In this document: positions 1-6,873 of the stretch, in pieces
How positions within the stretch are numbered: position 1 is the stretch's first letter
Layout: each line of letters starts with the position of its first letter
Assembly (NCBI GenBank): GCA_964613095.1
Contig: CAZTFX010000055.1
Coordinates: 1 to 14,553 of the forward strand
Length of the DNA stretch: 14,553 nucleotides
Direction of reading: 5' to 3'
From: RGIG4576 sp964613095
Lineage (GTDB): Bacteria; Bacteroidota; Bacteroidia; Bacteroidales; Muribaculaceae
Position numbers and translations under genes: made by a program
The notes under the pieces: model-generated
Databases searched by the model: none
What the model was told of the DNA's origin: nothing
The model's input: only the letters and a program-made list of their open reading frames with translations

Positions 1-153
1 GAATCAGCCCTAATTTTTATTTATTCAAAAAAGTTTTATCGGACACCAATAAATTTTTTTGATGAATGGAGTAATCTGATCGATTCTAATCTGTCAATTC
101 TTTTTAGGAAAACACATAGGAAATACAAAAGAATACAAAGATGGTTTTATTAA
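1..153 (+). other. Open frame at window edge, possible 3' end of an upstream gene
   Basis: Reading from the first base, frame 1 stays open for 50 codons and stops at TAA 151-153. There is no clear start inside, so it could be the 3' end of a gene beginning outside the window. The translation is rich in Lys, Phe, Ile and Arg, as expected from AT-rich DNA, and I recognise no family in it. Frame 3 is also open at the edge until base 60. This could equally be non-coding sequence. The bases from 154 to about 190 hold nothing I can name. Confidence 0.2.
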
Positions 154-194
154 CGTATTTTAGCAATTCGGGGGGTAAAATTAGCATTTCTTTA

Positions 195-202
195 TAACTT
201 TG
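195..202 (+). promoter_or_regulatory. Candidate -7 element of the five-gene envelope operon
   Basis: TAACTTTG fits the Bacteroidota -7 consensus TAnnTTTG. No good TTTG -33 box lies 19-21 bases upstream, so this is a partial match. If used, transcription would begin near 209 and leave a leader of about 130 bases before the ATG at 341, containing the two dyads and the leader repeat listed separately. Confidence 0.4.
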
Positions 203-250
203 TGTAATCTTTTGAAGTGTAGTCTCTTTTAAATGTTTCTAATTGGGCAA

Positions 251-269
251 ATTAGGCTTATAGCCTAAT
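251..269 (+). promoter_or_regulatory. Perfect inverted repeat in operon leader
   Basis: ATTAGGCT (251-258) and AGCCTAAT (262-269) are exact reverse complements around a three-base TAT spacer. The element lies downstream of the candidate -7 box and 71 bases before the first start codon. It could act as an RNA hairpin in the leader or as a protein-binding dyad. No U-tract follows, so it is not a standard terminator. Confidence 0.45.
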
Positions 270-272
270 AGG

Positions 273-289
273 ATTTAAGTGACTTAAAT
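273..289 (+). promoter_or_regulatory. Second perfect inverted repeat in operon leader
   Basis: ATTTAAGT (273-280) and ACTTAAAT (282-289) are exact reverse complements around a single G. A one-base loop cannot form a normal RNA hairpin, so a DNA-binding site for a dimeric regulator is the more natural reading. It starts three bases after the first dyad. An AAAGGAG sequence at 295-301 follows, but it is about 40 bases from the ATG, too far to act as its ribosome binding site. Confidence 0.4.
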
Positions 290-311
290 ATTTTAAAGGA
301 GAAAAAATAAG

Positions 312-333
312 ATTACTGAAATATATAGAAAAA
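312..333 (+). repeat. 22-base leader repeat, copy 1
   Basis: This stretch, beginning ATTACTGAAATATATAG, is identical to bases 2592-2613. Here it ends 7 bases before the ATG of the PEGA-SUMF1 gene; in the second copy it ends 8 bases before the ATG of the LPP20-like gene. Its A-rich end occupies the place where Bacteroidota ribosome binding regions lie. Confidence 0.8.
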
Positions 334-340
334 ATATCTA

Positions 341-2539
341 ATGAAAAAACTTATATTAAGTTTGGCTTTAGCTTTGGGATTTTGTGTATTTATGCAAGCA
401 CAGATATCCGTAAAATCGTTTGAATTACTTGAAACCGATCTTGATGCAAATACATATTTCCCCAAAAAAGATTTAAATGGTAAGACATGTGCCATAATAA
501 AGATTTTTACTACTCAAATAGGTTTCTCTTTTGAAATAGGTTCGCTTGGGATAGTGGCAACCGAACAGAAGCCTGCTGAAATTTGGATATATGTACCCGA
601 AGGAACCATGAAACTTAAAATAGTACATCCTCAATTGGGTCATATCTCTAATAGTGATAGTGATGATGGATATTATTGGTTTCCTAATGGACGTGTAAAG
701 TCCGGGTGTTGTTATAAGTTGGAACTTATAACGGGTACGGTACATACGGTTGTAGAGGAAGCCAAGATACAAGCAGGATGGTTATTGATAGATACCGAAC
801 CTGCAGAAACAGAATTATATATAACAGAGGATGGTAGTGAGAAATATTATGGAAACACTCCATTTCAACGAAAAATGCCTTATGGACGTTATAATTTTCG
901 GTTAAAGAGGTTAAAATATCACGATGAAGTAGGGGTTGCTGTAGTGGATAAGGATAGAGTGGTAATACCTGTAATTAAGATGAATCCTGCTTTTGGATCT
1001 GTAAATGTTACTTCCGAACCTAGTGGCGCTAATGTTTATATTGATAATGATTCAACAGGGTTTGTTACTCCGTGTGTAGTGGACGAACTATCTAGTGGCT
1101 CGCATAGCATAAAGTTACAGAAAAAAGGGTATTCGCCTATAGTGCGTTTGGTTAAGGTTGATGATGGAAAGGAAACTACTTTAAATGTTAATATGGAGGC
1201 TAGATTTGCTGAGATAACAATTAAATCAAATCCCCAAGCTATAATAAAAGTGAATGGCGTAGTGTCTGGAAAGGGAAATGAAAAGTTTTCACTGCAAGAG
1301 GGAATATATGATATAGAGGCATCGTTACAAGGACATAAAACTGTTACAAAACAAATAGAAGTAGTAGCAAATCAGCCGCAGGTAGTAGAGCTTAAGCCAA
1401 TACCTATTTATGGCACACTAGATATTCTAACTAAGCCACGAGGAGCTTCTATATTAATTAATGGTGAAAGTTATGGAGATACTCCTTTGACAATTGAAAA
1501 TATGTTGATAGGAGAACATGATGTAGTATTGACCAAGGCAGGATATGCTATGGCTATACAACATGTGACTGTGACTGAAGGAAGAAACTCAGATATAAGT
1601 CTTGAATTAAAAAAGGGAAGACCTGTAAGCGTTAATACAAATAGATCGGATGATAAGATATACATTGATGGCGTATTAATGGGTAAAGTTCCATGTAATG
1701 TAGTCTTAACTTATGGTAACCATGAAATAAAGGTTGAACGTGAGGGTAAATGGGTAACTAAAAATATTGTTGTAAAGAATGGTAATGAAAAAATGATTAT
1801 TCAACTTGGATTTAACGAAATAACTCCGAAATGGAATTCTACGGTTACAGAAATGCAACGTATGATACTTGAACGTTTATTATCTAATATGGTTAAGGTT
1901 GATGGTGGGGTGTTTAAAATGGGAGCTACGGAAGAACAATATTATGATGCTGAGAAAGATGAGAGTCCGGTGCACCAAGAGATTTTATCTGATTATTATA
2001 TTGGTAAATACGAAGTGACACAGGAGGAGTGGCAAGTGGTAATGGGTGACAATCCATCTTCTTTTATCGGAGAGAACTTACCAGTGGAAAATGTATCTTG
2101 GAATGATTGTCTTGCATTTGTGGAAAAATTAAATATTCTCACAGGTTTAAACTTTAGTTTACCTACAGAGGCACAATGGGAATATGCTGCGAGGGGTGGA
2201 AAATTTAGTAAAGGTTACAAATATAGTGGTAATAATGAACCTAATGATATAATGTGGTATAAAGAGAATAGTAATCACCAAACTCATAAAATAGGGACAA
2301 AAGCACCTAATGAACTCGGATTGTATGATATGAGTGGCAATGTGTGGGAATGGTGTAGTGACCAATATAATTCTTATGAAGAAACTCAAAAATCACAATA
2401 TGGGTTATATTATGTAATGAGAGGTGGTGGATGGGGAAATGACACTAGATATTGTAGGGTATCAGATCGTGCAAATAGTTGTCCGGATAGTGCTAATGAC
2501 TATTCGGGGATACGTCTTGTGTTAGTTACTAAAGAATAA
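341..2539 (+). CDS. Exported PEGA-repeat protein with C-terminal SUMF1/FGE-like domain
   Basis: This is a 732-residue protein with a signal peptide at residues 1-21, probably cleaved near AQA-Q. After an N-terminal region without a recognised domain come about five PEGA-like units near 146-214, 219-286, 290-355 (weak), 358-424 and 428-490, with hallmarks such as SEPSGANVYID and KPRGASILINGESYGDTP. Residues about 515-730 form a formylglycine-generating-enzyme/SUMF1-like domain with GGVFKMG, YEVTQEEW, LPTEAQWEYAARGG, DMSGNVWEWC and RGGGWGN. True FGEs use two cysteines near the end; here only C705 (YCRVSDR) is present and the other position reads Asn. Sulfatase activation is therefore unlikely, and a binding or structural role is inferred. 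No sulfatase gene is nearby. The protein probably acts in the periplasm or at the surface. It is first in a five-gene unit and shares leader sequence with the next gene. Confidence 0.9.
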   Translation: MKKLILSLALALGFCVFMQAQISVKSFELLETDLDANTYFPKKDLNGKTCAIIKIFTTQIGFSFEIGSLGIVATEQKPAEIWIYVPEGTMKLKIVHPQLGHISNSDSDDGYYWFPNGRVKSGCCYKLELITGTVHTVVEEAKIQAGWLLIDTEPAETELYITEDGSEKYYGNTPFQRKMPYGRYNFRLKRLKYHDEVGVAVVDKDRVVIPVIKMNPAFGSVNVTSEPSGANVYIDNDSTGFVTPCVVDELSSGSHSIKLQKKGYSPIVRLVKVDDGKETTLNVNMEARFAEITIKSNPQAIIKVNGVVSGKGNEKFSLQEGIYDIEASLQGHKTVTKQIEVVANQPQVVELKPIPIYGTLDILTKPRGASILINGESYGDTPLTIENMLIGEHDVVLTKAGYAMAIQHVTVTEGRNSDISLELKKGRPVSVNTNRSDDKIYIDGVLMGKVPCNVVLTYGNHEIKVEREGKWVTKNIVVKNGNEKMIIQLGFNEITPKWNSTVTEMQRMILERLLSNMVKVDGGVFKMGATEEQYYDAEKDESPVHQEILSDYYIGKYEVTQEEWQVVMGDNPSSFIGENLPVENVSWNDCLAFVEKLNILTGLNFSLPTEAQWEYAARGGKFSKGYKYSGNNEPNDIMWYKENSNHQTHKIGTKAPNELGLYDMSGNVWEWCSDQYNSYEETQKSQYGLYYVMRGGGWGNDTRYCRVSDRANSCPDSANDYSGIRLVLVTKE

Positions 2540-2591
2540 TATATATGTTTTGATTTATTTTATGGTTAATATTTTTGCTATCTTTTTGAAA

Positions 2592-2613
2592 ATTACTGAA
2601 ATATATAGAAAAA
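2592..2613 (+). repeat. 22-base leader repeat, copy 2
   Basis: Identical to 312-333 and placed at the same distance, to within one base, from the ATG at 2622. This supports 2622 as the true start of the downstream gene, because the repeat then forms the 5' leader in both copies. Confidence 0.8.
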
Positions 2614-2621
2614 GTCATCTG

Positions 2622-4433
2622 ATGAGAAAACTGATGTTACTATTTGCTATTTTGTGTTTGTTTTGTCCTATTGTGTTTGCACAATCGATAAATCAAATTA
2701 AGGAGGATCCGGATTATATTTGGGGAGAAGGGACAGGTAGTTCTGAGAGAATAGCCGACAAAGAGGCTCTAGAGCAACTCTCTCAACAAATTTCCATTAC
2801 AATTGCAAGCGATACACGGATGAAAATTACAAATGAGCAACATGATGCTGATGATGTGAAAAGTGATATTGTTTTCGAGAAAGTGATGAATACTTATTCT
2901 ACTGCTACGTTGAGTAATACGCATCGTATGGTAGTGGAGAACGGACCAACTGTGTATCGTGTATTTCGCTATGTTAAGAAAACAGAGGTTGACCGAATAT
3001 TTTCTTCGCGAAAGGAAAAAGTGAAAGAGTTTGTGAAGATTGCAAATCGTTCATTGGAGCAATTACAGATAAATGACGCATTGAGATATTATTATTGGGC
3101 AAGTGTCCTTACCCAAAGTTTACGTTATCCAAACGAGGCTGTTGTGACTGATGAATCAGGTTCTGAATATAAGGCAATGATATGGATACCCAAACGTATA
3201 AATGAAATTTTTGGAGATTTGTCGATGGATATTCTTAACCAAAAAGGCAATGAATATGAGGTGGGATTTTTTTATAAAGAAAAACCGGTAGCGACGCTTG
3301 ATTTCACTTATTTTGATGGGAGTAATTGGAGTTGCGTGAATACAGCTACTGATGGTAAAGGATTTATAGAATTTCGCCCGTCTTATGTTCCTGAATATTT
3401 TCAAGTAAGATATGAGTATGAATATTATGGAGAGGCTCAGTGTGATACTGAAGTTAAAAGTGTAATGGACGCAGTACTATCTTCGGCTGTTTACCCTCGT
3501 GCTCAAGTGAGGATTGCTGCTAAAAAAAGAATTAATAAACAATCAATTGAGTTTACTAATCTCAGTGCATTGGAAAATAAAATACCGGAACTTGAGACAG
3601 ATTCAAGAGCCACTGTTGCAGAAAAATGTAATGATGTAATGCAAAAAGTTATATCTGCAATTCGTTCAAAAAACTATTCATCGGTAAATACATTGTTTAC
3701 TGATGAGGGATATGATGTATTTACGAGACTTATAAATTATGGTAAAGGGCGTATTGTGGGAGAACCAAAATTGAGTTACAGCACCTTGAATGGTGATATA
3801 TATTGTCGTAGTGTACCGATGAATTTTGTGTTCAGTCGTAACCGTCGATTTGTAGAAGATGTGGTATTTGTTTTTAATAATGTAGGATTGATAGATAATG
3901 TTTCTTTTTCGCTTGGTAAAGTGGCAACAAATGACATTTTGGGAAATGCCGGTAGCTGGAGTGTGGAAGCAAAAAATGTGTTGGTTAATTTCCTTGAAAC
4001 CTATAAGACTGCTTACGCATTAAAACGTATAGATTATTTAAACAGTATTTTTGCCGACGATGCTTTGATCATTACCGGAAAAGTAGTAACAAAGAGTATG
4101 CGTATGCAAGATGGGTTATATACGAATAATCGTTATATCAAATTGAATAAACAGACAAAAGATCAATATATCAGGAACTTGTGTAAAATGTTTAAGTCGC
4201 GTGAATATGTGAACATAAAGTTTGCCAACAATGAAGTGAAAAAGATGGGTAAGGGTGGAGAAGTGTATAGTATTCAAATTAAACAAGATTTCTTCTCTTC
4301 AACTTATGGTGACTCCGGATATTTATTTATTCTTGTGGATTTGAATAAACCGGATGAACCTACCATAAGGGTACGTGCATGGCAAGAATTTCCTGATCCG
4401 GAATGGGGAAAATACGGACCTGAGATGTTTTGA
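2622..4433 (+). CDS. LPP20-like exported protein with NTF2-like C-terminal regions
   Basis: A 603-residue protein. The frame is open from 2550, but the ATG at 2622 gives a clean signal peptide (residues 1-21, cut after VFA) and matches the leader of the PEGA gene, so I chose it. Residues 29-130 (DPDYIWGEGTGSS, then an Ala/Glu-rich helix and a segment ending YRVFRYVKKTEV) resemble the LPP20/FlgO-type envelope domain. Here the signal peptide lacks a lipobox, so the protein is probably periplasmic rather than a lipoprotein. Residues about 333-430 and 450-590 look like two NTF2/SnoaL-like units, with LVNFLETYKTAYALKRIDYL as the clearest stretch; this is an inference from pattern. The last 33 residues recur almost unchanged in a fragment at 8818-8919. 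It lies 82 bases behind the PEGA gene and 48 bases before the WG-repeat gene. The molecular role is unknown. Confidence 0.85.
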   Translation: MRKLMLLFAILCLFCPIVFAQSINQIKEDPDYIWGEGTGSSERIADKEALEQLSQQISITIASDTRMKITNEQHDADDVKSDIVFEKVMNTYSTATLSNTHRMVVENGPTVYRVFRYVKKTEVDRIFSSRKEKVKEFVKIANRSLEQLQINDALRYYYWASVLTQSLRYPNEAVVTDESGSEYKAMIWIPKRINEIFGDLSMDILNQKGNEYEVGFFYKEKPVATLDFTYFDGSNWSCVNTATDGKGFIEFRPSYVPEYFQVRYEYEYYGEAQCDTEVKSVMDAVLSSAVYPRAQVRIAAKKRINKQSIEFTNLSALENKIPELETDSRATVAEKCNDVMQKVISAIRSKNYSSVNTLFTDEGYDVFTRLINYGKGRIVGEPKLSYSTLNGDIYCRSVPMNFVFSRNRRFVEDVVFVFNNVGLIDNVSFSLGKVATNDILGNAGSWSVEAKNVLVNFLETYKTAYALKRIDYLNSIFADDALIITGKVVTKSMRMQDGLYTNNRYIKLNKQTKDQYIRNLCKMFKSREYVNIKFANNEVKKMGKGGEVYSIQIKQDFFSSTYGDSGYLFILVDLNKPDEPTIRVRAWQEFPDPEWGKYGPEMF

Positions 4434-4481
4434 TTTTAGTTAAAATAAATAATTATATAACAATATTTTAAAAGAATATAA

Positions 4482-6134
4482 GTGGACAAGTATAGTAAAA
4501 TAATAATAGTATTTTTATTGATATTTTCTTATTATATATGTGATGTGGCTGCTCAAAGTATGGAGTGGTTATGTAAACCTGGAATATATTCCGACATACA
4601 ATATATGGGGAATGAACTTTTCAAAGTTAAAGATGGTAATAATAAATGTGGTATAATATCAAGTGAGAATAGAGTCGTTGTCGAAGTAAAATATGATAGT
4701 ATTACACACTTTGTAGAAAATCGAGCATTGATTCTTGATAAAAATGGAAACAGAATAATTGCTATATTGGATTCAACGGGAGAGATATTAAAATCGTTTG
4801 AAAACGATCAAATATATACTACAGTTTATCCTTATTATAAGGAAGGTTTTTTAAGTTTTAAAGATAGTAATGGTCTATGTGGATATTTAAATAATAAAGG
4901 GAATATTTCAATTAATGCTAAATTTTATTTAGCTGCACCATTTAATAATGAAATTGCAACAGTTCAGTATGCGGAAGGTAATGGGTATTATGGATTGATC
5001 AATAAATCAGGAGGTTCAGCTTTTATATCAGATACAAAATATCGTTTTTTAAGTACTGTTGTAGATGGTAAGCTATTTGCTGTAACTTCTTCAAGTCGAG
5101 GCGGAGACCTATTAAGAGTAATGGAAGTTAAAGGAAATCAATTAAAAGCAGTTAAAACAATTGAAAGTAAAATGTTTGTAGATATTTCTGATGATTTTAC
5201 ATATTTAGTAAGTCAAAATGGTCATCATTATTATATCGACAATCAATGGCGTATTACTAGGGCAAATTATGATTATAATATACCATATAACATTGAAGAT
5301 AAATCGTTTCTTGTTACTGAACATATGGAATATTTAAGTAAACAAAGGTGTGAAAATGGATTGCAGATTACATATTTGGGGCAACCAATTTTGGAGCATT
5401 CTTTTGATTTTGTGAAAATATATGAAAAAAAATATGCAATAGTCAATACAAGAGAACAAACTATTGGTATCTTGAAATTGAATACATTGGCGGAAGTAAA
5501 ATTAGAAGAGCCTTTAAGTCCTTTTGTTTTTTATCATAATACGGAACTTATTAATAAAACAGATAGTATTGATTTATTTGATGAAAAACATTATATAAAG
5601 GTTATCGTAGATATTAAAGATATTAATACTGAATTAGTAAAATGTTATTTAATAGAAAAAGATAAATTGCTTTATGCTCCATTGAAGCAATATAATGGGA
5701 AATGGAACTTATATATTCCATATTTTAAGGCAGATACTCAGTTTAATAATATTATATCCCCAAAGATAAAGTTATTATTTGTGTATGATGACTTGGAATG
5801 GCTACATAAAACGCTGAAATTATCAACAAAACATGAACCCGGATATGACATTTTTATATCGGGAAGTGATAATACAAACGAAATGGGGCAGGGGTTGATT
5901 AATATTACAGTTAAGACAAAAAATGGTGTACCTCAAGTTCAACCAAATATAGAAGTTTCAGGAAGAAAAACTATAACTATGAGAGGTGCAAAAAAAGTTA
6001 TATCTATTCCAATAGATAATATACCTAAAGGAGAGAGTAGAACATTTACTTATTCTGTGACTGTATCAGAAGATGGATGCCCTAGTGTTCGAAAAACAGT
6101 TAGCAAAACTATCATTCATCCTAAAAATAGATAA
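4482..6134 (+). CDS. Exported WG-repeat protein
   Basis: A 550-residue protein starting at GTG; no ATG in this frame gives a signal peptide, while GTG yields MDKYSK followed by a hydrophobic segment to about residue 20 and a cut near VAAQ-S. Residues about 45-185 contain WG (KWG-type) repeats, visible as KDGNNKCGIIS..., KDSNGLCGYLNNKG and NGYYGLINKSGG, with the usual G-(Y/I)-(I/L)-(N/S) core followed by a basic or Gly-rich turn. Such repeats are thought to form beta-propeller-like binding surfaces. The middle (200-450) is beta-rich without a recognised family, and the C-terminal 80 residues look like a beta-sandwich segment. The DNA is strikingly AT-rich: 5581-5640 has only 11 G or C in 60. 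It sits between the LPP20-like gene and the beta-barrel gene (38-base gap), so co-expression is likely. Ligand and role are unknown. Confidence 0.85.
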   Translation: MDKYSKIIIVFLLIFSYYICDVAAQSMEWLCKPGIYSDIQYMGNELFKVKDGNNKCGIISSENRVVVEVKYDSITHFVENRALILDKNGNRIIAILDSTGEILKSFENDQIYTTVYPYYKEGFLSFKDSNGLCGYLNNKGNISINAKFYLAAPFNNEIATVQYAEGNGYYGLINKSGGSAFISDTKYRFLSTVVDGKLFAVTSSSRGGDLLRVMEVKGNQLKAVKTIESKMFVDISDDFTYLVSQNGHHYYIDNQWRITRANYDYNIPYNIEDKSFLVTEHMEYLSKQRCENGLQITYLGQPILEHSFDFVKIYEKKYAIVNTREQTIGILKLNTLAEVKLEEPLSPFVFYHNTELINKTDSIDLFDEKHYIKVIVDIKDINTELVKCYLIEKDKLLYAPLKQYNGKWNLYIPYFKADTQFNNIISPKIKLLFVYDDLEWLHKTLKLSTKHEPGYDIFISGSDNTNEMGQGLINITVKTKNGVPQVQPNIEVSGRKTITMRGAKKVISIPIDNIPKGESRTFTYSVTVSEDGCPSVRKTVSKTIIHPKNR

Positions 6135-6172
6135 TAAAAGCAAAATATATAAATCCAAAAATATAAAACAAC

Positions 6173-6841
6173 ATGAGAAAATTATTTATTCTAGTTATTG
6201 TGACATTTATCTCTGTGAGTTCTATGTTTGCGCAAGTAAAAATAGAAAGAGGGAATGCACAAACAGAAAATGGTAAATCTGTAATGATTAAAAGGGGAGC
6301 TGCCTTAGCCATTAAATATGGTGTTAAGGTGGGAGTAAATTTCTCAAACATGAGTAGTGACATGACATTTGACCCTGCATTCTCAATGGGTACAGGATTC
6401 CAATTTGGTGCTCTTGTTAACTTCCATTGGGGACAAAGAACTGCAAGCAGTCTACCCGGTACAGGACTGTTTGGTTTGCAACCTGAATTGCTTTATTCTA
6501 ATCAAGTTATAAAAAGTGATGGAGGGAATATTAAGTTAAATTATATTAAGGTTCCTGTGATGTTTAAGGTTTATCCATTATCTGCATTGAGTGTTGAATT
6601 TGGTCCTGAATTTTCTTATTTGATTTCTGCTTCTCCTAAATCGTTGGCTGTTAATGGAGCTACAGTTAAAGTAGGAGATTGTACCGGTTTCAATATGGGA
6701 GCAGGTGTAGGAGCATCTTATGAATTTAAAATGGGACTTTTGGTTGGTGCTCGGTATTCAATGGGGTTCACCGATCTTGGTAAAAACCTGAAGTGGAAGA
6801 ATAATAGCAATATTCAAATTACAGCAGGTTGGTTATTCTAA
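6173..6841 (+). CDS. PorT-like outer-membrane beta-barrel protein
   Basis: A 222-residue protein with a signal peptide at 1-21 (MFA-Q). From about residue 50 it shows alternating beta strands typical of small Bacteroidota outer-membrane barrels of the PorT/OMP_b-brl_2 type: YGVKVGVNFSNM, TGFQFGALVNFHW, GLQPELLYS, LNYIKVPVMFKVYP, SVEFGPEFSYLIS, GFNMGAGVGASYEF, LLVGARYSMGFTDL and the final IQITAGWLF. The last residue is Phe, as in many barrels recognised by the Bam machinery. The stretch NYIKVPV followed by EFGPEFSYL is characteristic of the family. Residues 22-48 form a short charged linker (KIERGNAQTENGKSVMIKRG). It is 38 bases behind the WG gene and 32 bases before the lipoprotein gene. It may anchor or export its operon partners, but this is inference; the sequence gives no specific substrate. 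Confidence 0.88.
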   Translation: MRKLFILVIVTFISVSSMFAQVKIERGNAQTENGKSVMIKRGAALAIKYGVKVGVNFSNMSSDMTFDPAFSMGTGFQFGALVNFHWGQRTASSLPGTGLFGLQPELLYSNQVIKSDGGNIKLNYIKVPVMFKVYPLSALSVEFGPEFSYLISASPKSLAVNGATVKVGDCTGFNMGAGVGASYEFKMGLLVGARYSMGFTDLGKNLKWKNNSNIQITAGWLF

Positions 6842-6873
6842 TTTTAATTATTAATGTAACAAACAGAATATAT

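Noticed and set aside
295..301. AAAGGAG as ribosome binding site of the PEGA gene
   Set aside because: It is about 40 bases from the ATG and no usable start codon with an open frame follows it at a suitable distance.
473..772. 99-codon minus-strand open frame opposite the PEGA gene
   Set aside because: Antisense to a clear coding region, no start context and no recognisable domain.
2550..2621. Upstream extension of the LPP20-like gene by 24 codons
   Set aside because: It would bury the signal peptide behind a second hydrophobic stretch and translate the leader repeat, which in the first gene is clearly non-coding.
6073..6276. Plus-strand 67-codon open frame across the WG and barrel gene junction
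   Set aside because: It overlaps both genes in another frame, has no domain or leader, and its composition is that of AT-rich shadow sequence.
6829..6873. Upstream extension of the lipoprotein gene
   Set aside because: It overlaps the end of the barrel gene and puts 15 residues before a standard lipoprotein signal peptide starting at 6874.
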